From Panagrolaimus kolymaensis (Eukaryota; Nematoda; Chromadorea; Rhabditida; Panagrolaimidae), in assembly GCA_028622995.1 (NCBI GenBank), contig JAJQJQ010000012.1:1736001-1800000 (forward strand): DNA of 64,000 nt. The letters are read 5' to 3'. Within the stretch, counting starts at the first letter, position 1. Every line of letters starts with the position of its first letter. Shown here piece by piece: positions 33,990 to 47,058 of this stretch. Under the pieces are notes generated by a model. It was given only the letters and a program-made list of their open reading frames with translations, did not search any database and had not been told where the DNA came from. Made by a program: the position numbers and the translations under genes.

Positions 33990-36900
33990 TTTCCACTGAT
34001 TTTTAATAATTTGACATTTTGAAATAAAGCACACATTTATTTATCTATCGTAACTTGGAATTTGTATTTTTAAATTTCTTGTAGATTGTATATATTTATT
34101 TGCTATACGTTTAGATATTTTTAGGCAACAATTTTTTTTTATTACTTTTGGCTTTGCTATTAATTTATTGCTGTTTACAAAATATAAAAAAAACTCGTAA
34201 AAGCTTTAAGCTTAAGCATTGGCTTATAAATTACATAAAAAATTATTTTTATTCACTTTTAAAAGTAGTCATTTGATGTAATCAAACTTTTTAGTCATCA
34301 CCAGCTTTAAGCTTACTGTACACAAATAGCTTTAATAGTCATTTATTTAATCGTTTTTCTTTTTTCAAAGCTAAAGCTTTTCCAATAAAAAAAAACTTTC
34401 GTAAACATTTCCATTTCTTTTTTCACTTTAATCTTCAAACATTTAAATTTATCTTTGCCTGTTTTTTTTTTTGAGTAAAGTTTATCTCTTTTTTTTTCAA
34501 TTGCCTTTTCTTTTCTTTTTAAATTTGAGTCCTTCCAAAAAAATAACTATTTTTTTTTATTATCAAATAATGCCAACAACTTTCTATTTTCCCAAAAACA
34601 TTAAATAGATTCTGAAGTCTTACATATAACGGAAATGTTTGTCATTCCAAAAAAGTAATTTTTTTTGTTGTTGTGAAGAAGATACATTTTTAATTTAATA
34701 TCAGTTCTGACACTTGTCATCCTCTCTCACTTTTTTTAGAATTGTTTTTTGAGTTTTTGAGTAAAATGTCAAGATGAGAGAGAGATGCCTTCTAAGCTGT
34801 TGGAATTTAGAGGAGCAGAAGTTAACCATATTAACTTCTGTTTTTTTCTCGAAGCTTGAATCCTATTTTACACCATCGAAAAATAAATAACAGTCGTCAG
34901 TAAAGTAAAAGTTTGAGAGGCTTTTTCTTGCTTGGTTATTTGAGAGATTCATGAGAAAGTGGTTTGTTTGTTTGCTTGCCATCCTTTAAAAAAAGGAAAG
35001 TTAGTTTGCCTAAAGCAAGATTAATTTATGTTTTTCATTTTCGCGCTTAAAAAAGTTAATGAAATTTTTATCCTTCAATGAGTTAGTAATACTCACTCAA
35101 AAAATGGCACTATTAGACGCTTCGAGTTTCTTCTCTATTGAATTCATTGAATTTATTTTTGAAGTTAAGCTTGATTAATAATAAAAATGTCTTTACTGAA
35201 GCTTGCTGCTTCAGTGAGTTTCTTAGTAAAAAAAATCAAAATATCTTATAAAAATAATTTTAGTAATTTTTTCCATTAAAGCAAAATCAAAATTCAAAAT
35301 AGTAGTCGAAACATTTTAAATATTCACAGTTTACTATTTTAAAGCTTTTTAAAAAATCTTAATCATCAAACTTTAAAATTGTTGTCTCACACGCAGCAGA
35401 AGAAAAAAAAGTTTTTAAAATTCCATTTAAATTTTTTTTCTGCATTTTTTGCTGTAGCAAAAAAAATAGTAAAACGCTCGTCGGACCGGAAAAGCATACC
35501 TTGAAGCCGCCGTCGTAGTTAGCCGACGACGTCGCATACATATATATATTTTTTTATTGCTTGAAGGAAAAAAGGCGCCATGCCGCCCTATTTAGTTATG
35601 TGTTTTTTGTTTGTTGTTAGAAAAAATGCTGTTGTCGCCGTTACCAAAAAAGTTGTAAAACGACTAGATTTTTTTAAAATTGAAATGAAGAAAAAAAACA
35701 GTAAAGGTTTTCGATATCAACAAAAAAGTTGACGTTTCTTAATTTTATTTTTTGATTCATGTTTTTGTTCGAGTATTTTAGGATAAAATTAAATATGTCT
35801 TTATTGCTACTTTATGCATTTTTTTTTCTTTCATCCATTCAAAAGCACCTTGAATTCTGCTGCAAAAGCACCAACAAAAAAAGCAGAATGAAGTGATTAC
35901 TTACTTATTCAACTTGGAAGAAGAAAGTAGCAGCAGCAGAAGCAATAACGACGACAGATTACTTCCCCTTCTCTTTTTCTTTCTTCTTATTTCGCTTCTA
36001 TTTCTTTGAGACATATCCTTTTAAAAAATGAAAGTGTTACTTTGCACTTCAAAAAAAATATGGAAAAGTATGTTTGCAAACAACTTTTTTCTTTTAAAAA
36101 AAGTGTAAAACTAGGCTGGATTTCCACCAAAAAAATTTTCTTCCAACTTATTATCATTTATTACCTCGTCGCGAAACTAACCTTTTTGTTTGAGATTAAA
36201 GGTCGATAAAAGAAGTCAAAAGATTTTTATCTTTATAGTGTTCCAAGAGAAAAATGTATTTTTAATACTTTCAAACACTTTATATTTTTTTATTTATTTT
36301 CATGGTTTAATCCACTTTCTTTTTGGAATATGTCTCAAATTGCTTTTTCATAACTCAAATTCCCTGCATATTTTTTCTTTTTTTCTCGATAATTTATGAC
36401 TTCCGTCCGTTTTATTTTTTTTCTAAAGCTGTTTTATCGTTTTTTCTTTTCTCCTTATCTTAAAAAACATAACAACTCTTTTTTGACTTTTTTGGAAAGG
36501 AACATCAGTAATTCTAAATACATACTTCGTTTTCTCATTTTTTTTTTGCTTTAAAAAAGTTTAACGTTTAAAAAAACTTTTTTTTCGTAGACTTGAAAAA
36601 TTTGTCTTTGAATAAAAAGGCGTTTTTTTATTTCATACTTATTCATTCATTCACTCAAATTCAATGGGGCGGTTTCTTCCAAAAAAAAATTTGTTGTTTT
36701 TTAAATGAAAAACATTGTCCATCTATATTTTTGCGAAATTTAACAAGCATGGGCGAAAAAATGGCATAGTTTTTTTTGATAGAACTTTTTTATACTTTTT
36801 CAAAAAAGGGCATCTTTCAAAATTGCTGGACAATAAAAAAGGGTTACTATTTTTTTCCGTTGAGTTGTGTCCATATGTAAAGCAGCTGGATTGCTTGCTT

Positions 36901-37627
36901 CCTTTGGACTGGACTATTTTTGCTTGCTTCAATTTTGTCATTTTTGATGATCGTTTTTTTTCAAAAAGAAAAACGGAACTCTTCTTTATTTTCTTTTATT
37001 TTTTTATGCGCGCGAAATTTTGAGTGACCATCACTTTAGAAAATTTCAAGCTTCTTCCTCCTGGGTATGGCAGCAACTATGATGACGACGACGACCATGA
37101 CATTGTGCTCTTCTCTTATTTGTTTTTATAAGGAATAAGCGAAGCTTTTTTTGAAAAAAATCGTAGAATAAAAATGCCACTTGAGGCAATTTGCCGTCGT
37201 TGTCGTTGTCCACCCACAATGAAGAAGAAGATGAAGTTGTCAGAAAATTGAAGGAAGACGGGAAGAGACAACAACATTTTTTTTTCAGGAAGAAGTAAAG
37301 CAAAGTGAAGTGAGTGACCACAACAAAGTAAGTTGCTTGAAAAAATAAAATAAATAAAAGTTGTGTCTGAAGCTGCTTTTTTTACTTTTATTTTTGAATT
37401 TATTTTAAAATTTTGTTTTTTTAGTTAAAAACTTCAAAGATATATTGTCTGTAATAATCTTTGGTTCGCGTTTTCAATATTTTACTAACCATAAACTTTT
37501 ATTGCCGCGTTTTAAAAGCACTAAATCATCGATGTTTTATAACTTTAAATCCCATCTAAATAATTTTTGTTTTTCAGCTTTTTCTCTCCGCTATTTTTTT
37601 GGTTCAACCAACGCCATAAAAATTATT
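33990..37627. other. Gene-poor T-rich stretch upstream of the large secreted-protein gene
   Basis: After the acetyltransferase poly(A) signal (about 34023) no convincing gene is visible. The plus strand is T-rich with many T runs, as expected of an intron or leader on plus. GC-richer islands lie at 35480-35650 and 37050-37320. At 35500-35541 (minus) a 14-codon ORF with a good GTATGC donor occurs but nothing downstream continues it. A TTTGTTTTTCAG tract just before 37580 is a good acceptor for the leader of the next gene. Confidence 0.5.
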
Positions 37628-40600
37628 ATGAAATCTTTATTACCTTTTACAGTAGTTTTATTATTAGGTAAGTTATCTACAAGCCTTTACTAATAAGATC
37701 AAGACTTTCATATGCTTTTTTTAATATTCTCAAGAGGCAAACCCATTTGAACGGTCAATAGTCCTTTTTTTGTTATGTTTTTTTATTTTTGATTGACAAC
37801 TCCCATGAGAGGTTTTTGGGAACAAAAGCAACATTCTTGTTTGGTCATTTGCCATATTGGCTGTTGATAAATGCCTGTTTTTCTATAGTTGTGGAAAATT
37901 TTTCGCAACATTATAAAAATATGTTTTTGAAATTTGCCAAACATACTTTTTTTTGTCAAATTTTTGAAGCATAAAATTTTGGTAATTTAATTTTATTTTG
38001 TGGTTTCCACAGGAACTTTAATTCCGGTTGCTCGGCGCCGAAAGTTGGAAATTAAATAAATCAAATAAAGCAAATTTGAATAAAATAAAGTAAAGTAAAA
38101 AAGTTTCAGAGTTTTTATTAAATGTTTCGATAGTTTCGGGAATTTTTACTCCAATTAGGCTGCAAAATACCGAGCAATTAATTCAAATTGGCGATCGTAA
38201 GTTTTAATTATTTTATCAGATTTTTGGATTCATCAAATTTGTAGGAGAGCCATATGAAGCAAAACTAACTTCCATAACATTTTCGAAACCCATTTGTATT
38301 ATTGCACTTGAAATTCATACTCTTCAACCTTTAACTGGAGCCGAAGATATGTAAGTTTTAAACCCATTTTTTTGAACTCCAAAATCCATGATTTTGTTTT
38401 TTGCAGTGAAATAACATACAATCTTTGTGAAGATTCGACGATAACAACAACCAATACAAATGCTTCATGGACTTTAGCACATTATACAAATAAAAAGAAT
38501 GTCTTTGTTTTGAAGCATCCAATTTTGGCAAGAAAAATAGCAGTGGTAGCGGGATTTGAAAGAAATCGAAATTCTGCTGCTGCTATGGCAATATTGGATG
38601 TTGATATAAAACATTGCAATATTGAAACCATATTTGGATCAATACAAAATGAAGAAGAAAGGTAAGGAACGCAAAATGCCTTAAAAAGGAAAAAGCTTCT
38701 ATCGAAAATAAAATTGCAATAAAAAAAGCGTCGGAAAAATAAAATTCATATTTATAAACTCAACTTTTTTATAGAAAATGTCACAAAACTAATCAATCAT
38801 CCTCCCATCAGCAGCAACATCATCGACATCGAACGCATTCTCCCATTCTTAAAGTTGGCGAAGCTGAACTTGATCAACTCCTTCTTGGACATATTTCTGC
38901 TCCATCATTCCCTCATCGCCATAATGATACCATTGAAGCTGTATTTATTCGATCCAAGCGACAAACACCAGAAAAGGTTAATAATTCTTTTCTTTCTAAA
39001 CCATAGCTATAGCCTCCAAAAAATAATAAAATGCTTTCATTGTCGAATTTGGTTTTCACCTAGGCTTTTTCGAATTTTCACTATAGCACTCTTTTGTACA
39101 GTATTATTCTCTTCAATTACGTGTAATTTTTTAATCCTTTTTTTCTGAGATGCTATAACATCTTTAGTTAAAATTAAAAATTGTATCTATGTCTCTTTTT
39201 TTTTAATTTATTCTCTCTGTTTTATTTTTTGCATTAAATATACCGGTTGTTTTAGTGGTAGTTGTTTATCTTTTATTTTTATTTTATTTGAATCAATAAA
39301 CACTTTTATATGAACTGTAACTTCTTGCACAAATTAAACACACAATTCCGCAAAATATGAGAACATATTTATTTAAAGAGATATTAAAGGAAAGACTTCC
39401 TGAAACATAAACATATATCGTTTTTAATACAATAAATAAAAATTAGTTTTTTAGATATTGCCAAGTTTTAATGCTACAGAAAATCTTGGAGGTAAAAATA
39501 AAATATAAATAATCAAAAAGTAAGAATTTTATTTTATAGTATGTCCTCTCGGTTTTTATGGTGAAAAATGTGATATTCCTGATTGCAGTTTATTGAGAAA
39601 TTGCTCAAACTTTGGAACTTGCGTTCAACCAAACGTTTGTAAATGTGCTACAAATTATTTTGGCGCGGATTGTTCCCAATGCTCTGGATGGTTTTGTAAT
39701 CAATGTGATTTCTTTTGTGTTCATGGTCAATGCGACACCATCACAAAATCATGCATTTGTCGACATGGATGGTCGGGTGCTGCATGTGATATGTGTTCAA
39801 GTAAAAATTGCTCCACAGAACCAATGGTTAAATTAATTTTGCCTCAAACTGCTGAATGGATAAACGAAAATGAATATGTTTATGTTCATGGCTCAGATTT
39901 ACCAAAAAGCGATGATATGCGATATCATTGTTTATTTGGTGGAATTTCAACAGCAGGGAATTGGCTTTCAAGCAATCTTGTAAGATGCTCAATTCCATCG
40001 AGAGCTAAACCAGGAAAACATGTATTCAATATAATTCCATATGGAAGCAAAGTATATGTTCCAAATGAAAATTCTAAAACAATTCATTTTACTTTTTTTA
40101 TTCCCTGCAACTCAAGCACCTGTAAAGGACATTGTTTTGGACCTTTGTGTTTATGTAACAACACTCAAAGTGGTCAAAGATGTGAAGGTAAAGTTGAACC
40201 ACTTTTAAATCGAACCGAAGAACTCAATGATCCATCAATAAACAATGCAAAAGAAGGGGAAATTTATATTGTTCAAATCCCAACTTCTTCGTCAACAGCA
40301 ATGATGAAAGTATTTTCATCGATTTCAGATTTGGAAATGGATCCATTTAAACATATGGTGACTTGGAGAAATCCTAGAGGAAATGTTTCTCCTTACAATA
40401 TCAATGCACATTTGATTGATGAAAAAACTGATTTAAGTGTAATTTGGAGTATTTTTGTTGAACCAAGTTATACACCATTGACAGGAAAAGTGGAAAATTC
40501 TGGAATTGATAATGGATGGTTGTTGAAAGGATTTATTGAATATGCAAACAATAACACGGTAAGGTTAAGCAAAGTTTTTAAAAAGAGTCTGAATTAAATT

Positions 40601-43600
40601 TTGTGCTATCTTTCTTTTCATAAAAATAGTTATCAAATTGTTTGCTTTTAGAATCTCAATAATGTTCCAATCCTCCTTGAAATTTTATCCTCAACTAAAC
40701 CAAACAATATTCTTGAATCATTCGAAATTAATTCAGCTTCATTTTCGTCATTTAGTCACTTATTTTATCCATATTCTGGCATTAAGGAATTTGAAACTTA
40801 CACAATTAGAGCTAAACATCCAGGAAAAAAGAATGATACAACAAATTGTGCAACTTGGAGTGTTAAAAGGCTTTTTATAAAGCCATCATCGACTGAAATA
40901 ATTAACATCGAAAATGGAATTGCAATGGCGAATTATACATTGAATGCAAAAAATATAAGTTGTCCAAATTTTGATGTAATCATTATCAAACCAGCTGATT
41001 TGATCGCAGTGGCTTCATTTGAACTTTTGGGTGATGATTACGTTACTGTAAGCTTTGTCACATCGACGAATATCTCGCTTCCAAAAATAGTGAACGTTAC
41101 AATTGCTTTTATGTGTGATAAATTTTCTGGAATTAGTATTACTCAAGAATTTCGTTCACAAGAAAAATTTGTTGTTGGCGACATTGAAGTTTTTCCAAAA
41201 ACTTTAGAATTTTATACAACGTCTTCCAAAAATCCTCAATATGTTATATTAAAAATTGCTATTAATTCCATATCCCATCCACTTGAAGATAGTTTAATTA
41301 CTGATGAAGCAATTTTGCCATTTTATATAGCAGCTTCAAATCCGCCATATTTAAATAATCCAACAATATATCGAAATGGAAGTAAAATTGAGGTTTTGCT
41401 AGGATTATCACAAAGTTGGCATGCTAATGTTGGAGAAGGGATGATACAATTACCCAATGCTAAAGAAGTAAGTTCCTTTATAAAGAGTAAAAAATTAATA
41501 ATAAAACATTTATTTTAGCCCTTAATAAAAATTCCATATCGTATTCGCCCATCTTCCTCAAATGGCCTTGAACTTACTATAACTGCCAAAGGGTTTATAA
41601 CAGACTCCACCAATGTTATCGATTATCCGCTTGATGTAACAATAAAAAATTCCAAAAGTGAATTGATTGTTCGAAGAATGCTTTATCTCAATGGTTAGTA
41701 TATACCTTTTTTTCACATACATATATGCAAATTGAGTTTTAGTTCCATCAGAATTTTATCCTCTCAACCCTGGCTTTTATCATATCTCAATTCAATCATT
41801 TGCTTTTAACACAATTAATGAAATATTTCATTTAACTCCAAGCTTGACTGCTTTTGAAACATATTTATTTAAAAAGAGTCAATCTCAATTTGTTTTTAAT
41901 GGAAAAAGAGTTAAATCAGAAATCATAAAAGCCAACGATCTATCTCTTCCGCCAGCCGTTGAAATAATTATGGAACCATCAATTTTTTATTCGAGTAATT
42001 TAAATCAAGAAATTTTTACAAATTTTGTATTTCAACATGGCCCAAAAAATGCTACTGCTGTTATTAGTTTTGGCGATCAAAGCCCAAGCTTGGAGTTTGT
42101 TCTTGAAAAAAATAATGAAGGTAATGAAGCTTTGAAAGCTCCGAGTGGAATAAGAAGTCAAATAAAAGTAAGCAGAAATGAAAAACACGTTTCAAAAAGT
42201 GAATATTTGCCGACATATTGTAACATCGTCAAACAATCACTTCCATTTTATTACACCGTGGATGGAATGGGAGAAAATTTTGATGGAAAAATAGATTATG
42301 TTATGGATAAGCGAGTATCAGAATTGGATAAAGCTGTAATTTGTGAAGATGGTGTGCTTTAATTACAATGTTTTGCAATTTCCACTGCTTTGCTTTTTTG
42401 TCCATTTTTAAAGTCGTTTGATTTTAGAGTCGAGTGCTATTGCCTTCCCAGAGTTAACTACCATAGTTCATGATTGTGCAGCAGCAAAAATACTTGAATG
42501 TCGAGCTTTTTATCAACCCATTCAAAGTTGTGGGGCTGAATGGAAAAAAATTCCCGATGATACAGTTTCTATTCATGTTTATGCATTATTTATGAATCTT
42601 AAAGCGGATTGCAAACTTTCAGACGTGGATTTAAAAACTGTTCAAGCCCTTATTGAGTGAGCCCAATTTTGAAATAAAGTTTTTTTATTTTTGGTTTTTT
42701 AGATGCATTTCATCTCTTGATATTGATTGCCCTTTAGCAAAACCGGTGGAAACCGAAGCTCCAACGACTCCTTCTCCTTTTAATTCTTTGCTAACTCAAA
42801 TGAAAGCCATTTCATCTCTAACTCAATCCTTGCATGGTTTCTTTCCAGCTCTTTCAACTCTCGAAGCTCAATTAATTGATTTTCCAAATTATATGGCAGA
42901 TTTTTTGCATCATTTTGAAATGACTTTTCCTTCCTCTGATTTTACTAATATTCGAAACCGAGCTTGGTTTGACTCTTTCTATTCCGTCATTAGTGATAAC
43001 TCTGAACTTGGCCCAGCCATAACTTTCACTGAACTTGAATCATTTCCATCATGGAAAGATGGAAGAAATCTTATTCTACGATGGAATGATACTTATGACC
43101 AATTAAAAGGCGAAGAACTTATTTCTCAAGCAAATAAAGAATCAAGAATTTTGTTACTCAGAAAACTCACAGAAAAAGCTGATAAACTTAAATCATTAGC
43201 GAGACAATTTGCTGCGAATGAACCATTTTCAATGTTGCACGATATTTTAGCAACAATCTTTGCTCGAGTTGATTATTCTTCAAATGCAACAGAAGAATGT
43301 GCAAAAGCTATAGGTTTTGTTGAACCTGGAAAACTAAGAGAAAGTCACGAATTTGAAGTTTCAGTGGTCATTACTAATGTTATGGTAAGTTTATATTCAT
43401 AATTCTAAGATTTTACTCTTTAATAAAAATTTTAAATAAACGATTTTAGACAAAACAAGTTCTTCAAAACCTTCGATTTCAACTTGAAATGTTGCACGCT
43501 TTTCCAACCAAAAATCAATCCCATGTCAAATATCGAATAGGACCATTATTTTATTCTGGTGGCGTTCCTAGTTATTTATCTTCTCAAAAAACTCTTACAA

Positions 43601-46388
43601 TAAGTTGGAAAATTCATCCAGTTTTTTATCGGCGCTTAACAGAAACCATTGAGGAACAAGTAAGTTGCTGCTTCATTAAAACTAAAACTAAAAAAAATTT
43701 TTCAGCCAAATGTAATTCTTACATTTGATTTAAATGGAAAAAGAAAAGTTCAACGAATTCGTATTCCTCAAATTACCATTCAACCCGATCGTCATTTGCG
43801 AGTTTATGCTTTAGCTTTTCCAGAAGTTTTACCTCGACTTTCTGAAAAGCAACCATTTGGTTTAGCCTTTCATATTATGAATTCTGGATTTTCTTCTTTG
43901 AAAAATATTGAATTTGTTGAAATTTCTCCATGGTTGATTGATAAACAAAAACAAACACATGCAAATTTTAGATTAAATTCTATCAACATTGATGGAAAAT
44001 TTAATGGATTTATACCAAAAATTTTATTAGAAAGATTGGAAAGTGGCAAAACTTCGATTGTGACTATGAATTTGACAACTTTAAGTGGACAGGTAACCTC
44101 ATTTTTGTAAAAAAAATCAAATAAATAAAACAATTTTAGTCTGCTGAATTCAAAAACTGTTCCATCACTGCTTTTGTCGATGGCAAAAATTTTCCTGAAT
44201 TTTTTGATTACAAATTTTTCTTTGTTGAAGAAATTGTTAGCGACCAAACTTATATTTTATCCGATAAAGAACCAAAAAATTACAAAGCAAATTTATTTTA
44301 TTTTAATCCCATAAATACAAAAATTAAAAGTTTACATCAAATTCAACTAATAAAAGTTAGTTTACACCAAAAAATAAAAATTTAGAAACAATAATTTCAG
44401 GACATTCCAACGCAAGAATATCATGGAAATCGAAGCCATTACACTATTTTAGCAACATTTCAACGTTTAATGAGTCCAGAAGAAATGCAAGAAGCTGCTT
44501 CTGAAGAAGCTTTGAAACAAATTGAATCGACTGTGTTCGGTAAAATACAGTATCCATCGAGTTTAAAAGAAGGCCAGAAACTTGTGAGGATTTGTGAAAT
44601 TGGACCTGGAGGAATTAGAAGGCATTTATTGGATTTAGAAAATGCTTGGGTGGCAAATAAAGGAAATGTAAAGAACTTTTTCTGTCAATTTTAAAAATGG
44701 AATTAATTTTATTTTAGGTTTCGGAATTAAATTTCATTGATTCTCAAGCTCTTCCACCGGCGTTAGCTTCCCAATTAACTTATGAGTTTATTTTTGCTAA
44801 ACCTGAAGATTTCAATAACCCTTATTTCACTCAACATTATTATCAACAGCAAATACCAGATAATATGGTGATTCAAAAGTTTACGGTTATTGGAAATGTC
44901 AATGCTCAATCTCCATTAAATTCACCGCTGAATTATAGTTTAATTTCGAAAAATAATATTGAAAATTTTGTAATGAATACTAAAACCGGTAAATTATTTA
45001 AATATCATTCTCAAAAAAAACTTAATTTTTTAGGTGAATTAATTCTTGCCTCGGATACTTTACCCACGTCGAATGAATCTTCACTTTGTTTAAATGTTTT
45101 GGTAACTGATTCAAATGGAAGGAAATCGGCTGTGCCCCTTGAAATTTTATTACCATCAAAAAATAATAATGCAAAAGATGATAGAAAAGAAGGATGTGGA
45201 GTTTTTCAAACTGATACTCCAATTGTATATCATGAATTTAAAGGAGATCGTTCAATACTTAAAATGATAGAATTTTCTAGCAGTACAACGCCGCCATCGA
45301 TTGCAATAACTTCAACAATGAGTTCGGAAATTGGAGAATTAGTTTCAATTTCAACTAATTATGGTGATGTTAAAACAACATCAACGAGAGCTACTTCGAT
45401 AAAAGCAACAACCGAAGCATTTGAAACAATAACATCCACAACAAGGATGCCATCTACAACAGAAGAAACACAAATTGAGCCAACCGAATTATTAACTACA
45501 CCAGAAACAATTGCAACAACTGAATCATCAGAAGAAGAGTTTACAAGATTTTTTACTATAAAACCAACCGAAGACCTGGGATCATGGGAGCAAACTAAAA
45601 TTACAGATGATGACACCACAACTCAAACGACCACTGAAGTCGAAGTTGAAGCTTATACTACTGAAGGTATTACAGAAGAAAATATTAATCCTCCAACGAG
45701 AACTAATACTTTTGTTCAATCAACAACGCAATCAGTGAGAACGAGAGCAACATCAAAAATTATTCATGAAACTAATCCTGATGATTTTTTACCACAAACA
45801 ACATTGTCTTCTGAAATTAAAATTAATACTCTAGAAACTGTTGCAGCAGATTGGTATACAGAAGAAAATACAATGGCAGTAACGAATGATGATGTAACGA
45901 CTAAAAGAACAGGTTCGACAACAATGTGTCCACAAACAGATTTAAATTCAACTAAAAATCAAACTTCAGCACCAATTACAACTCCACGATCAATGTTTAC
46001 AAATTTCTTTACCATTCGACCAACAATAAATTACAATCCATTTCCAACTCCACCGCTTTTCACATCAAAACCATATACAATATCCGCGACAAATCCAACA
46101 TTCAATCAAGTATCCTATGTCACTGATAATATTCTCATTAGTTATATGTCCACCATAAAACCTCAAACAACTTCAGCCTTGCCTGTAGCGACTCGAATAA
46201 ATACTCCTCTTCCAACATCATTATCAAGCATCTTGGGACAAATTCCAAATGCTGGATTTATGACTGGAAGTCAACAAACAATTGATACAAGCGTATCCAT
46301 GATAGATACAGCTTGTCGACTTCGAGCTCAAAAACCAATATGGGCTGTTATTTGTGATATGGCTAAAACAGTTAAATGGAATAACTAA
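37628..46388 (+). CDS. Very large secreted multidomain protein with EGF-like repeats and Thr-rich mucin tail
   Basis: Seventeen exons join in phase: 37628-37667, 38134-38196, 38245-38350, 38407-38661, 38775-38976, 39455-39491, 39540-40558, 40652-41467, 41519-41693, 41743-42351, 42428-42656, 42703-43384, 43450-43659, 43706-44092, 44140-44355, 44401-44667 and 44718-46388. They give about 2,327 residues. A signal peptide (MKSLLPFTVVLLL) leads. Residues to about 220 are a beta-rich domain followed by a His-rich loop and a furin-type site RSKRQ. Laminin/tenascin-type EGF repeats follow (about 235-300, CPLGFYGEKC, CSGWFCNQC), then a long series of beta-sandwich segments with many N-glycosylation sites, a helical stretch (about 1260-1360), another beta region, and a Thr/Ser-rich mucin-like tail. 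There is no membrane helix, so it is secreted. I cannot name the family; an adhesion or matrix role is inference. Confidence 0.85.
38013..38059 (+). CDS. Alternative last exon giving a 28-residue secreted peptide
   Basis: The acceptor TTTCCACAG ends at 38012 and is stronger than the one used for exon 2 of the large gene (TTCGATAG). Spliced to exon 1 (37628-37667) it reads in phase GTLIPVARRRKLEIK and stops at 38057-38059. Two AATAAA-type signals follow within 25 bases. The product would be a bare signal peptide plus a short basic tail. It could instead be a non-coding or NMD isoform, or an unused site. Confidence 0.35.
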
Positions 46389-46637
46389 ATAATATCATTT
46401 TTTAGAATTTTAAATGAAATATATTTTAAAGCTAATAAACATTGAGAAAATAATTTTTTAAAATAAAAAATGCTTTTAAAATTAATCCAAATTTCATAGA
46501 TTTTGAGCAAATCACATTTTGATTTTTATAAAATTTAGTAATTTGCATGAGTGTAAAAAAGAGACGCAATTAAAACAATCGGCTATTTTTTCACTTCCAA
46601 CATCCATCATTTAGCATTCTCTTATTTTTGATGAATC
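46389..46637. other. Short spacer with poly(A) site
   Basis: AATAAA near 46435 likely ends the large secreted-protein gene. The rest is the leader of the small membrane protein gene. Confidence 0.5.
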
Positions 46638-46971
46638 ATGAATAAATTAACCGAATTTGCTTGTTGGCGAATGTTTGAATGGTTTGTTTTTAATAATGCA
46701 AGTAATTTTAATATGTTACTTTTGTTTTTTAGTGTACTCGCATTGGTTATTTGGACTCTTATTATTGGTATTATTCTGATAGTTATTCATCAAAATACTT
46801 TATTATTCGTTTTTTTTCCTGAAACAACAATTGTAAGTTTTTATTTTTACACTGCTTTAATCGTGGATAATGAAATTTTAGGCTGGAAGACAATATTTAC
46901 GAAAGAAAGATGCAATGTCCAAAAATGAATTACAGAAAAAGCAAGATCCTGTTATGAATGTTCAAAAATGA
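46638..46971 (+). CDS. Small single-pass membrane protein, 77 residues
   Basis: Three short exons (46638-46681, 46733-46832, 46882-46971) join in phase across two introns of about 50 bases with good TTTTAG acceptors. The protein has a short N-terminus (MNKLTEFACWRMFEC), one strongly hydrophobic helix (VLALVIWTLIIGIILIVI), and a basic, Lys-rich C-terminal tail (AGRQYLRKKDAMSKNELQ). Exon phase and the neat helix-then-tail order argue that it is real, but it is short and I recognise no family. A single-pass regulatory subunit or micropeptide is possible; no motif supports a specific role. It converges on the kinase gene with about 90 bases between stops. Confidence 0.65.
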
Positions 46972-47058
46972 TTTATTGTTGTGTTTAATGAATAAAAAAT
47001 AATACATGTACAACTTAAAAAAATAACAAAAAAAGAATATACAAAATGTAAAAATAAT

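Noticed and set aside
35500..35541. First-exon-like MYATSSANYDGGFK on minus with a GTATGC donor
   Set aside because: No continuing exon is visible on minus before the plus-strand acetyltransferase, and strand skew here fits a plus-strand transcript; kept only as a mention.
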